Positions 17,012-25,095 of a DNA stretch of 64,000 bases are shown here, piece after piece. The translations under genes were made by a program, and so were the position numbers. The first letter of the stretch is position 1; every line of letters begins with the position of its first letter. Source of the stretch: Burkholderia sp. Nafp2/4-1b (GTDB taxonomy: Bacteria; Pseudomonadota; Gammaproteobacteria; Burkholderiales; Burkholderiaceae); contig NZ_ML058600.1 of assembly GCF_003635165.1 (NCBI RefSeq), positions 248,001 to 312,000 on the forward strand, given 5' to 3'. The notes below the pieces were generated by a model, which was not told where the DNA came from, did not search any database, and was given only the letters and a program-made list of their open reading frames with translations.

Positions 17012-20005
17012 TTACTGGCACGCTTCGCACTCGTCGAAGCCGGGATCGCCCGGACGCATCGTGCACACCGGACCGTCTGCTTCGACCGGCGCCAGTGCCG
17101 GCGCCGCGTTGACCGCGCCCGACGACGCACCGCCGCCGGCCGCACCGAAGCCGCCCGCAGCGCCTTGCGCGCCGCCGCTGCCGCCCGCACCGCCCGTCGG
17201 CACTGCGTTCAGCGCGCCGTGTGCGACCGTCGACTTCTCGACGTGCGTCGCCGCCATCGTGCGGAGGTAGTAGGTCGTCTTCAGGCCGCGCAGCCATGCG
17301 AGCTTGTAGGTCTCGTCGAGCTTCTTGCCCGACGCGCCGCCCATGTAGATGTTCAGCGACTGCGCCTGGTCGATCCACTTCTGACGACGCGATGCCGCTT
17401 CGACGAGCCAGGTCGGATCGACCTCGAACGCGGTCGCGTAGATCGCGCGCAGGTCGGCCGGGATGCGGTCGATGCGCGACAGCATGCCGTCGAAGTACTT
17501 CAGGTCGGCAACCATCACTTCGTCCCACAGGCCGCGTTCCTTCAGGTCGCGAACGAGGTACTCGTTGACCACCGTGAATTCGCCCGACAGGTTCGACTTC
17601 ACGTACAGGTTCTGGAAGGTCGGCTCGATACACGCCGACACGCCGATGATGTTCGAGATCGTCGCCGTCGGCGCGATCGCGACGCAGTTCGAGTTACGCA
17701 TGCCGTGTGCCGCGATCCGCGAACGCAGCGTCGTCCAGTCGAGCGACTCCGACGTGTCGACCTCGACGTAGCCGCCGCGCGCTTCCGTCAGCAGCTTCAG
17801 CGTGTCCTGCGGGAGGATGCCGCGATCCCACAGCGAGCCGCGGTAGCTCGAGTAGCGGCCGCGCTCTTCGGCCAGCTCGGTCGATGCGTAGTACGCGTAG
17901 TAGCAGACCGCTTCCATCGAACGATCGGCGAACTCGACCGCCGCTTCCGACGCGTACGGCGTGCGCAGCAGGTGCAGGCAGTCCTGGAAGCCCATGATGC
18001 CCATGCCGACCGGACGGTGCTTCAGGTTCGAGTTACGCGCCTTCGGCACCGCGTAGTAGTTGATGTCGATCACGTTGTCGAGCATGCGCATCGCGACGCT
18101 GATCGTGCGCTTCAGCTTGTCGTGGTCGAGCGCGTAGCTGCCGTCGGCCTGCTTCACTAGGTGGGCGACCAGGTTCACCGAACCCAGGTTGCACACCGCG
18201 ATCTCGGTGTCGCTCGTGTTCAGCGTGATTTCCGTGCACAGGTTCGACGAGTGGACGACGCCGACGTGCTGCTGCGGCGAGCGCACGTTGCACGGATCCT
18301 TGAACGTGATCCACGGGTGGCCCGTTTCGAACAGCATGCCGAGCATCTTGCGCCAGAGCTGCTGCGCCGGGATCTTCTTGAACAGCTTGATCTCGCCGCG
18401 CGCGACCTTGTCTTCGTAAGCCGTGTAAGCCGCCTCGAATTCCGCGCCGAACTTGTCGTGCAGGTCCGGGCAGGTCGACGGCGAGAACAGCGTCCAGTCG
18501 GCGCCTTCCATCACGCGCTTCATGAACAGGTCGGGAATCCAGTTCGCCGTGTTCATGTCGTGCGTGCGGCGGCGATCGTCGCCGGTGTTCTTGCGCAGCT
18601 CGAGGAACTCCTCGATGTCCAGGTGCCACGATTCGAGGTACGCGCACACCGCGCCCTTGCGCTTGCCGCCCTGGTTGACCGCGACGGCCGTGTCGTTGAC
18701 GACCTTCAGGAACGGGACCACGCCTTGCGACTTGCCGTTCGTGCCCTTGATATGCGAGCCGAGTGCGCGCACGCGGGTCCAGTCGTTGCCGAGACCGCCG
18801 GCGAACTTCGACAGCAGCGCGTTTTCCTTCAGCGCTTCATAGATGCCGTCGAGATCGTCCGCGACCGTCGTCAGGTAGCACGACGACAGCTGCGAGCGGT
18901 GCGTGCCCGAGTTGAACAGCGTCGGCGTCGAGCTCATGAAGTCGAAGCTCGACAGCACGTTGTAGAACTCGATCGCGCGCGTTTCGCGGTCGATCTCGTT
19001 CAGCGACAGGCCCATCGCGACGCGCATGAAGAATGCCTGCGGCATTTCGATGCGGCTGCCTTCGACGTGCAGGAAGTAGCGGTCGTACAGCGTCTGCAGG
19101 CCGAGGTAGCCGAACTGCAGGTCGCGGTTCGCGTCGAGCGCTTCGCCCAGACGCTTCAGGTCGAACTGCAGCAGCTTGTCGTCGAGCAGGCCGGCGTCGA
19201 CGCCGCGCTTCAGGAACTGCGGGAAGTATTCCGCGTAGCGGGTCGACATCTCGGCCTGCAGCACTTCCTCGCCGAGGATCTCGCGACGGATCGTGTGCAG
19301 CAGGATGCGGGCCGTGACCTGGCTGTACGCCGGATCCTTTTCGATCATCGTGCGCGCAGCAAGGATCGCCGAGTCGTAGACCTGGCTCATCGGCACGCCG
19401 TCGTACAGGTTCTTCACCGTCTCCGCGACGATCGGGTCAGGGTTAACCGCAGCGCCGAGACCTTCGCATGCCGACACGATCAGCGCGCGCAGTGCTTGCA
19501 GGTCGAGCGGGCGCGAAACGCCGTTGTCGACGACGTTGATGCCTGCGCTCGATTCGCCGCCCGCTGCCGCTGCTTCCTCGCCCGCATGCTGGCGCTCGAG
19601 GTGACGCTTCTCGCGATACAGCACGTACGCACGCGCGACGTTGTGCTCGCCGCCGCGCATCAGCGCGAGTTCGACCTGATCCTGGATGTCTTCGATATGG
19701 AACGTACCGCCGTTCGGACGGCTGCGCACGAGCGCGCGCACGACGTTGTGCGTCAGCTGCTCGACGAGCTCGCGTACGCGCGCCGATGCCGCGCCCTGCC
19801 CGCCATTGACGGCCAGGAAAGCCTTGGTCACCGCAATCGCGATCTTCGACGGTTCGAACGACACGACGCTGCCGTTGCGGCGGATCACCTTGTAGTCGGC
19901 GAACGTGGCCTGCGGCGCGAGCGCCTGTGCGCCCTGTTCGGTCCCGCCGAGCGGACGGCTCGAGGCGCTCTCGTACTGGGACGTCGCGTTGTCGGTGGTT
20001 TGCAT
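17012..20005 (-). CDS. nrdA: Ribonucleoside-diphosphate reductase class Ia, alpha subunit
   Basis: This is the catalytic subunit reducing ribonucleotides to deoxyribonucleotides. The 997-residue protein has an N-terminal ATP-cone (KVIRRNGSVVSFEPSKIA, about 35-52). R1 motifs follow, such as SSCYLTTVADDLDGIYE, AVCNLGSVNL and NSNCVAIAPTATISNI. The C-terminal cysteine pair is in DECEACQ. Between the barrel and this tail lies a Gly/Ala/Ser-rich linker of about 45 residues. The start is the ATG at 20005 preceded by AGGAG. The frame is open to 20134, but the extra residues are not family-like. Two NrdR boxes overlap the upstream promoter, so repression by NrdR-dATP is expected. Confidence 0.98.
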   Translation of the reverse strand: MQTTDNATSQYESASSRPLGGTEQGAQALAPQATFADYKVIRRNGSVVSFEPSKIAIAVTKAFLAVNGGQGAASARVRELVEQLTHNVVRALVRSRPNGGTFHIEDIQDQVELALMRGGEHNVARAYVLYREKRHLERQHAGEEAAAAGGESSAGINVVDNGVSRPLDLQALRALIVSACEGLGAAVNPDPIVAETVKNLYDGVPMSQVYDSAILAARTMIEKDPAYSQVTARILLHTIRREILGEEVLQAEMSTRYAEYFPQFLKRGVDAGLLDDKLLQFDLKRLGEALDANRDLQFGYLGLQTLYDRYFLHVEGSRIEMPQAFFMRVAMGLSLNEIDRETRAIEFYNVLSSFDFMSSTPTLFNSGTHRSQLSSCYLTTVADDLDGIYEALKENALLSKFAGGLGNDWTRVRALGSHIKGTNGKSQGVVPFLKVVNDTAVAVNQGGKRKGAVCAYLESWHLDIEEFLELRKNTGDDRRRTHDMNTANWIPDLFMKRVMEGADWTLFSPSTCPDLHDKFGAEFEAAYTAYEDKVARGEIKLFKKIPAQQLWRKMLGMLFETGHPWITFKDPCNVRSPQQHVGVVHSSNLCTEITLNTSDTEIAVCNLGSVNLVAHLVKQADGSYALDHDKLKRTISVAMRMLDNVIDINYYAVPKARNSNLKHRPVGMGIMGFQDCLHLLRTPYASEAAVEFADRSMEAVCYYAYYASTELAEERGRYSSYRGSLWDRGILPQDTLKLLTEARGGYVEVDTSESLDWTTLRSRIAAHGMRNSNCVAIAPTATISNIIGVSACIEPTFQNLYVKSNLSGEFTVVNEYLVRDLKERGLWDEVMVADLKYFDGMLSRIDRIPADLRAIYATAFEVDPTWLVEAASRRQKWIDQAQSLNIYMGGASGKKLDETYKLAWLRGLKTTYYLRTMAATHVEKSTVAHGALNAVPTGGAGGSGGAQGAAGGFGAAGGGASSGAVNAAPALAPVEADGPVCTMRPGDPGFDECEACQ

Positions 20006-20048
20006 GTGCAAAGCTCCTGGTGTTGGATGGTGCGGAGAGAACCGCGGA

Positions 20049-20159
20049 TTAAAACGAACGCTGCGCAATGCGGTGCGCGAGCGGTAAGAGGCGAGCGATG
20101 CGTCGGGGAAGCCGGTTCGGCCGATGCGCGACAACCGAGCCGGTCGTGTGCTTCGTCAT
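20049..20159 (-). CDS. Possible 36-residue leader peptide upstream of nrdA
   Basis: The ATG at 20159 has a purine-rich GGTGGAG 5 bases upstream and opens a 36-codon frame ending 43 bases before nrdA. The product would be basic (several Arg and His) with no family I know. The good ribosome site is the only support, and GC-rich DNA easily yields such frames by chance. It could be a regulatory upstream frame or noise. Confidence 0.3.
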   Translation of the reverse strand: MTKHTTGSVVAHRPNRLPRRIARLLPLAHRIAQRSF

Positions 20160-20291
20160 GTGTACTCCACCCCGTCGAGGTTCGCTGCGCTTGGTCGCGA
20201 CACCCAGACCGCATGGCCTGGCGCGCCGCCCTGAGAACCCTGTCCGCCGGTTGGCCGCCGGCCGGTGCCGCTCGGGTTTTCCCTGCGACAC

Positions 20292-20307
20292 ACACTATAT
20301 CTAGTAC
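20292..20307 (-). promoter_or_regulatory. NrdR box, proximal
   Basis: The minus strand reads GTACTAGATATAGTGT, which fits the NrdR consensus ACACWATATMTWGTGT at 12 of 16 positions including the CTA...TAGTGT core. It starts exactly 31 bases downstream of the distal box, the three-helical-turn spacing known for NrdR box pairs. Confidence 0.85.
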
Positions 20308-20322
20308 AGAACTGCTCAACTG

Positions 20323-20338
20323 GCACCAAGTATAGTGG
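20323..20338 (-). promoter_or_regulatory. NrdR box, distal, overlapping the nrdA -10
   Basis: The minus strand reads CCACTATACTTGGTGC, the second member of an NrdR box pair. It contains the TATACT taken as the -10, so NrdR binding here would block RNA polymerase directly. Confidence 0.83.
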
Positions 20339-20356
20339 ACATTCCGACGAGGTCAA
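20329..20356 (-). promoter_or_regulatory. nrdA promoter
   Basis: On the minus strand TTGACC (20356-20351) and TATACT (20334-20329) are separated by 16 bases, a good sigma-70-type match. The -10 lies inside the distal NrdR box. The start of transcription is expected near 20322. Confidence 0.8.
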
Positions 20357-20466
20357 AACGGATAATTTGCGCTGAAGGTATTGACATCACCCCCGCCCCG
20401 CGCAGGCGCAGACGTGACAAGGCATTGGTCGGAAAAAAAAATTTCGCGGTCTCAAAAACGCCGCGC

Positions 20467-21057
20467 TCAGTGCTGACGGAAAGGAAAGTATTCGGCGGAA
20501 AAGCCGGCATCGCCTGCGAAGCGTTGCCAATCGAAGTGCGGCCCCGGGTCGGTCTTGCGGCCCGGCGCGACGTCGGAATGTCCGGCCACGGCGTCGATCG
20601 GGTAGCGCGCGGCGAGCGTGCGTGCGAGCACGCCGAGCGTCGCGTACTGCGCGGCGTCGAACGGCACGTCGTCCGCGCCTTCGAGCTCGATGCCGATCGA
20701 GAAGTCGTTGCAGCGCGGCCGGCCGAAGAACTCGGATGCGCCCGCATGCCATGCGCGCTCGTCGCACGACACGAACTGCACGAGCTCGCCGTCGCGGCGG
20801 ATCAGGAAGTGCGCGGACACGCGCACGCCGCGCAGATGACTCTGGTAATAGGGGTGCGCATCGCAATCGAGGCGATTGAGGAACAGCGCCTCGATCGCGT
20901 CGCCGCCGAACTCGCCGGGTGGCAGGCTGATGTTGTGCACGATGATGAGCGTCGGCACCGCGCCGGCCGGCCGCACCTCGAAATTCGCCGACGGTGCGTG
21001 GCGCGCTTCACGCACCCAGCCGTGCGCGTCGACCGACAGCAGCGCTGCGTCGCTCAT
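20467..21057 (-). CDS. ampD: 1,6-anhydro-N-acetylmuramyl-L-alanine amidase
   Basis: This cytoplasmic zinc amidase removes the peptide from anhydro-muropeptides during wall recycling; its loss induces AmpR-controlled beta-lactamase in related species. The 196-residue protein has the zinc ligands in LIIVHNISLP (H41), VAGHSDVAPGRKTDPG (H160, D170) and the catalytic lysine K168, with E122/E124 in FSIGIELEG. This is the AmpD pattern rather than a periplasmic amidase, as no signal peptide is present. The ATG at 21057 overlaps the stop of the upstream small gene by 4 bases. Confidence 0.95.
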   Translation of the reverse strand: MSDAALLSVDAHGWVREARHAPSANFEVRPAGAVPTLIIVHNISLPPGEFGGDAIEALFLNRLDCDAHPYYQSHLRGVRVSAHFLIRRDGELVQFVSCDERAWHAGASEFFGRPRCNDFSIGIELEGADDVPFDAAQYATLGVLARTLAARYPIDAVAGHSDVAPGRKTDPGPHFDWQRFAGDAGFSAEYFPFRQH

Positions 21058-21371
21058 CGTGCGTCGTGGCCGCTCGCGCGTGCGCCGTGACGCTGCGCGT
21101 GCTCGGTGCTGCAGAAGTATTCGCCGCCGGCGGCAACCGCGTCGCCCTTCGGCGCATGCACGCCGCATTCGGCGCAGCGCACCATCGGTTCCGGCAGCGC
21201 GCGCGCATCGCCGTTCGGGCCGCCCGCACCGGCGCCGCCATGACCGGGCGCGCCGTCGTAGCCGCCCGCGCGGCCGGTGCGCGCCTGCGCGTGCTCCTGC
21301 GCGTGGCGCACCTTGCGCGCGAGCCACGAACCCGCGAAGAAAAGAAGAATCAGGAGAAGAATCTGTCGCAT
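21054..21371 (-). CDS. PP0621-type small membrane-anchored protein
   Basis: The 105-residue protein has an N-terminal membrane helix (RQILLLILLFFAGSWLARKV). A Gly/Ala/His-rich linker and a C-terminal short domain follow, with CAECGVHAPKGD and a FCSTEHAQRHG element that looks like a small zinc-binding site. This matches the PP0621 family of uncharacterised proteins that sits next to ampD in many beta- and gammaproteobacteria. The start at 21371 puts the hydrophobic stretch at the N-terminus. It overlaps ampD by 4 bases and follows the CcsA-like gene by 13 bases. Confidence 0.85.
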   Translation of the reverse strand: MRQILLLILLFFAGSWLARKVRHAQEHAQARTGRAGGYDGAPGHGGAGAGGPNGDARALPEPMVRCAECGVHAPKGDAVAAGGEYFCSTEHAQRHGARASGHDAR

Positions 21372-21384
21372 CGGAAACCTGCGT

Positions 21385-22278
21385 TCAAACCACGGAGCGG
21401 TGCAGCAGCACCTCGAAAACGAACCGGCTGCCGACATACGCGAGCAGCAGCGCGGCAAACGACACGAGCACCCAGCGCGCGGCGCCGCGCCCGCGCCAGC
21501 CCGACGTCTTGCGGGCGACCAGCAGGCCGCCGAACATCAGCCACGACAGCACCGCGAACACGGTCTTGTGATCGAGCCGCAGCAGGCGCGCATCGACCTG
21601 CTCGCTGAACAGGATCCCCGATGCGAGCGTGAGCGTCAGCAGCACGAAGCCGGCGCCGATCAGGCGGAACAGCAGCTTCTCGAGCGTGAGCAGCGGCGGC
21701 AGCGTTTCGAGCCAGCTCGCGATCCAGCCGGTCGAGCCGTCGCGCCCGCCGCTCCTCAGCGATTGCAGGCGCCGCTCGACCATCAGCATCAGGACCGCGT
21801 GCAGCGCGGCGATCGCAAAGAGGCCGTACGCGATGTTCGCGATCAGGAAGTGCATCTTGAACAGCGGCGCTGCGGCATAAGGCAGCACCCGCACGCCGCC
21901 GAACACGAGCGGCAGCAGCGACGCGCCGCATGCGAGCGGCAGCACCAGCAGGCGCAGGCTGTCGAGCGGGAAGAAGAAGCTCTCGATCCAGTAGATGCCG
22001 GCGCCGAGCCAGAACATCGCCGACAGCGCGAACGCGAAACCGAACACCATCGCGTCGTGCGGAAAGATCGTCATGTGGAGCAGCACGCCGTGCGCGACGA
22101 GCGCCGCGAACAGCAGCGCGCGGCCTGCGCCGCTCATCCCCGACGCGGCGGACGCCGGAACCGGCACGGCCGGCACGCTCGCGACGAGCGGCGTCGCGCC
22201 CTGGCGGTGCGTGCGCCAGCCTGCGACGGCGAGGCCGCCGTACAGGAATGCGGTGAGGGCATACAGTACAATATCCAT
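21385..22278 (-). CDS. CcsA/YpjD-like cytochrome c assembly-family membrane protein
   Basis: The 297-residue integral membrane protein has about eight hydrophobic segments beginning MDIVLYALTAFLYGGLAVAG. The conserved LVAHGVLLHMTIFP and KMHFLIANIAYGLFAIAALHAVLM blocks contain histidines of the CcsA/CcmF-like fold. In many proteobacteria this gene (ypjD) directly neighbours ffh, divergently as here. The role is unclear; haem handling or magnesium/cobalt resistance has been proposed for relatives. Upstream there is no purine-rich ribosome site, and TAAACT lies 9 bases before the ATG, so the message may be leaderless. Confidence 0.85.
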   Translation of the reverse strand: MDIVLYALTAFLYGGLAVAGWRTHRQGATPLVASVPAVPVPASAASGMSGAGRALLFAALVAHGVLLHMTIFPHDAMVFGFAFALSAMFWLGAGIYWIESFFFPLDSLRLLVLPLACGASLLPLVFGGVRVLPYAAAPLFKMHFLIANIAYGLFAIAALHAVLMLMVERRLQSLRSGGRDGSTGWIASWLETLPPLLTLEKLLFRLIGAGFVLLTLTLASGILFSEQVDARLLRLDHKTVFAVLSWLMFGGLLVARKTSGWRGRGAARWVLVSFAALLLAYVGSRFVFEVLLHRSVV

Positions 22279-22368
22279 GTTCGAAGTTTACACTAGGCCC
22301 CCTTCCCGCGACGGCTCCCTTTTGTCAGGTTCCGTTGCGCCTTCGGGCCCCACTGTCCATCGCTCCCC

Positions 22369-23736
22369 ATGCTCGACAATCTCACTCAACGGATGGCGCG
22401 CGTCGTCAAGACGCTGCGCGGCGAGGCCCGGCTTACCGAGGCGAACACCCAGGAGATGCTCCGCGAGGTGCGTCTCGCGCTGCTGGAGGCCGACGTCGCG
22501 CTGCCCGTCGTCCGCGAATTCATCGCCAAGGTCAAGGAAAAGGCGCTCGGCGAGGAAGTGATCAGTAGCCTGTCGCCGGGCCAGGCGCTCGTCGGCGTGG
22601 TCCAGAAGGAACTGACCGCCGTGATCGGCGGCGACTACGAAGGCAAGGCCGCCGAGCTGAACCTCGCGGTCACGCCGCCCGCCGTGATCCTGATGGCCGG
22701 CCTGCAGGGTGCCGGCAAGACCACGACCGTCGGCAAGCTCGCGAAGCTGCTGCGCGAGAAGTACAAGAAGAAGGTGCTGACCGTGTCGTGCGACGTGTAT
22801 CGCCCGGCCGCGATCATGCAGCTCAAAACGGTGAGCGAACAGGTCGGCGCCGACTTCTTCCCGTCGACGCCCGAGCAGAAGCCCGTCGACATCGCCGTCG
22901 CGGCCGTCGACTGGGCGAAGCGCCATTACCATGACGTGCTGATCGTCGACACGGCCGGCCGCCTCGGTATCGACGAGGCGATGATGCAGGAAATCGCCGC
23001 GCTGCACGGCACGCTGAAGCCGGCCGAAACGCTGTTCGTCGTCGACGCGATGCTCGGCCAGGACGCGGTCAACACCGCGAAGGCGTTCAACGACACGCTG
23101 CCGCTCACCGGCGTCGTGCTGACCAAGCTCGACGGCGATTCGCGCGGCGGCGCCGCGCTGTCGGTGCGTCACATCACGGGCAAGCCGATCAAGTTCGTCG
23201 GCGTCGCCGAAAAGCTCGACGGCCTCGAGGTGTTCCATCCGGACCGGATGGCGAACCGGATCCTCGGCATGGGCGACATCCTCGCGCTCGTCGAGGAAGC
23301 GCAGCGCGGCGTCGACGTGCAGGCCGCGCAGAAGCTCGCCGACAAGGTCAAGAAAGGCGGCGACTTCGACCTGAACGATTTCCGCGCGCAGATCTCGCAG
23401 ATGAAGAACATGGGCGGCCTGTCGTCGCTGATGGATAAACTCCCCGCGCAGTTCCAGCAGGCGGCGGCCGGCGCCGACATGGGGCAGGCCGAGAAGTCGA
23501 TCCGCCGGATGGAAGGGATCATCAGCTCGATGACGCCCGCCGAGCGCGCGAAACCCGAAATCATCAAGGCGACGCGCAAGCGCCGCATTGCAGCCGGCGC
23601 GGGCGTGCCGGTGCAGGAAGTCAACCGGATGCTGAACCAGTACGACCAGATGCGTACGATGATGAAGAAGCTGAAGGGCGGCAACATGCAGAAGATGATG
23701 CGCGGCCTGAAGGGCATGATGCCCGGCATGCGCTGA
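22369..23736 (+). CDS. ffh: Signal recognition particle protein Ffh
   Basis: This GTPase binds signal sequences of nascent membrane proteins and, with 4.5S RNA and FtsY, delivers ribosomes to the membrane. The 455-residue protein has the N domain (1-85) and the G domain with GLQGAGKTTT (111-120), DTAGRLGID and TKLDGDSRGGA. The methionine-rich M domain ends KKLKGGNMQKMMRGLKGMMPGMR. The 4.5S RNA gene is not in this window. It is divergent from the CcsA-like gene, with a 90-base shared promoter region. Confidence 0.98.
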   Translation: MLDNLTQRMARVVKTLRGEARLTEANTQEMLREVRLALLEADVALPVVREFIAKVKEKALGEEVISSLSPGQALVGVVQKELTAVIGGDYEGKAAELNLAVTPPAVILMAGLQGAGKTTTVGKLAKLLREKYKKKVLTVSCDVYRPAAIMQLKTVSEQVGADFFPSTPEQKPVDIAVAAVDWAKRHYHDVLIVDTAGRLGIDEAMMQEIAALHGTLKPAETLFVVDAMLGQDAVNTAKAFNDTLPLTGVVLTKLDGDSRGGAALSVRHITGKPIKFVGVAEKLDGLEVFHPDRMANRILGMGDILALVEEAQRGVDVQAAQKLADKVKKGGDFDLNDFRAQISQMKNMGGLSSLMDKLPAQFQQAAAGADMGQAEKSIRRMEGIISSMTPAERAKPEIIKATRKRRIAAGAGVPVQEVNRMLNQYDQMRTMMKKLKGGNMQKMMRGLKGMMPGMR

Positions 23737-23830
23737 TTTCGCCCGTCGGCCGGCGCGCGGGTTTTTGCCGTAGCGCGCGCCGCCCGTTCTGCTTCATCCT
23801 TATTTGTATACCGACTGCCCGCCAGAACAC

Positions 23831-24382
23831 ATGAACCGCGAAGAAGCCCTCCACATTTTCGACCACTCGGAAGAGATCGTCTCGGCCGATGCCGTCAACG
23901 CGTCGATCTCCAAGATGGCCGACGCGATCCGCGCCGAGATCGGCGACGCGTTCCCGCTCGTTCTCTCGGTGATGGGCGGCGCCGCGGTGTTTACCGGGAT
24001 GCTGCTGCCGCATCTCGATTTCCCGCTGGAATTCGACTACATCCACCTGACCCGCTACCGCAACACGACGCAGGGCAGCCCGGAGATGCACTGGCGCGTC
24101 GCGCCGCGCGAATCGGTGAAGGACCGCATCGTGCTCGTGCTCGACGACATCCTCGACGAAGGCGAGACGATGGCCGCGATCCGCGACCGCATCCTCGACA
24201 TGGGCGCAACGCGCTTCATGTCCGCCGTGCTGTGCGAGAAGACGCTCGCGAAGGCGAAACCGCTGCATCCCGACTTCTGCGGCTTCGCGGTGCCCGATCG
24301 CTACGTGTTCGGCTGCGGGATGGACGCCAAGGGCTACTGGCGCAACCTGCCGACGATCCGCGCGCTGACCGCGAACGTCTGA
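23831..24382 (+). CDS. Hypoxanthine(-guanine) phosphoribosyltransferase
   Basis: This purine-salvage enzyme transfers ribose 5-phosphate from PRPP to hypoxanthine or guanine. The 183-residue protein has the PRPP loop VLVLDDILDEGET (101-113) and the PRTase fold around it, with LSVMGGAAVFTGMLLPHL as the first flexible region. A KTLAKAKPLHPDFCGFAVPDRYVFGCGMD region forms the base-binding side. The ATG at 23831 is chosen as the conserved MNREEALHIF start. Read-through from ffh (94 bases) is possible. The gene ends in a strong bidirectional terminator. Confidence 0.92.
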   Translation: MNREEALHIFDHSEEIVSADAVNASISKMADAIRAEIGDAFPLVLSVMGGAAVFTGMLLPHLDFPLEFDYIHLTRYRNTTQGSPEMHWRVAPRESVKDRIVLVLDDILDEGETMAAIRDRILDMGATRFMSAVLCEKTLAKAKPLHPDFCGFAVPDRYVFGCGMDAKGYWRNLPTIRALTANV

Positions 24383-24404
24383 TCGCCCTGCCCGTCCTGT
24401 AAGG

Positions 24405-24443
24405 AAAAGCGGCGCGCCGGTTTCCCGGCGCGCCGCTTTTTTT
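24405..24443. terminator. Bidirectional terminator between the phosphoribosyltransferase gene and marC
   Basis: A 16-bp perfect stem (24405-24420 with 24425-24440) carries an A run on one side and a T run on the other, so it can end both converging transcripts. The T run continues into TCGTCCGC on the plus strand. Confidence 0.93.
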
Positions 24444-24465
24444 CGTCCGCACGTGCCGCACGCGC

Positions 24466-25074
24466 CTAAGGCTGCAACTGGTGCACGAACGCGCGAATGC
24501 CCGCCAGCAGCATCTCGACCGAGATCGCGACGAGCACGAGGCCCATCAGCCGTTCGAACGCGGCGACGGTCCGTTCGCCGAGCCACGCCTGGATTCTTTC
24601 GGCCAGCACCAGCGTGATCGCGCAGACGATCATCGTGACCGTCAGCGCGCCAACCCACTCGAACATCTTGCCGGGCGCCTGCGACGTCAGCAGCATCACC
24701 GTCGCGAGCGCGGACGGCCCGGCGAGCGCCGGAATCGCGAGCGGCACGATGAACGGTTCACCGCCCGCGCGCGGATCGCTGCCGAGCGCGCCGTCCGGAT
24801 GCGGGAAGATCATCCGCAGCGCGATCAGGAACAGCACGATCCCGCCGCCGAGCCGCAGCGACAGGTCGGTGAGGCTCATCATCCGCAGGAAGCGGTCGCC
24901 GACCACCATGAAGAACAGCAGGATCACGAACGCGATCCCCACTTCACGCAGGATCAGCTTCACGCGCCGCTCGCGCGGCACGTCGCGCATCGCCGTGATG
25001 AACAGCGGGATGTTGCCGAGCGGATCCGTGATCAGCACGAGGAGCACGGTGGCCGACAGGAAGGTGTATTCCAC
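24466..25074 (-). CDS. MarC-family integral membrane protein
   Basis: The 202-residue protein has six predicted membrane helices. It begins MEYTFLSATVLLVLITDPLGNIPLFI, whose DPLGN(I/L)P motif is the hallmark of the MarC/UPF0056 family. A second half-repeat motif lies around PLAIPALAGPSALATVML. The name comes from its genome neighbour in E. coli; no antibiotic-resistance role is established, and a small-molecule or amino-acid transport function is only suspected. It follows proS by 21 bases and is probably its co-transcribed partner. Confidence 0.93.
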   Translation of the reverse strand: MEYTFLSATVLLVLITDPLGNIPLFITAMRDVPRERRVKLILREVGIAFVILLFFMVVGDRFLRMMSLTDLSLRLGGGIVLFLIALRMIFPHPDGALGSDPRAGGEPFIVPLAIPALAGPSALATVMLLTSQAPGKMFEWVGALTVTMIVCAITLVLAERIQAWLGERTVAAFERLMGLVLVAISVEMLLAGIRAFVHQLQP

Positions 25075-25095
25075 CGTGTCCCCCGGTCGAAGCGC

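Larger units (their letters stand above)
20006..20328 (-). other. Long nrdA leader with a 36-codon frame
   Basis: The predicted promoter places the 5' end of the transcript near 20322, about 315 bases before the nrdA ATG. The leader contains a small frame (20049-20159, MTKHTTGSVVAHRPNRLP...) preceded by GGTGGAG. It also contains GC-rich hairpin-forming stretches. No adenosylcobalamin-riboswitch B12 box could be recognised. Confidence 0.45.

Noticed and set aside
20006..20328. Adenosylcobalamin riboswitch in the nrdA leader
   Set aside because: GC-rich hairpins are present, but no B12-box sequence could be found, and the enzyme is class Ia, not cobalamin-dependent.
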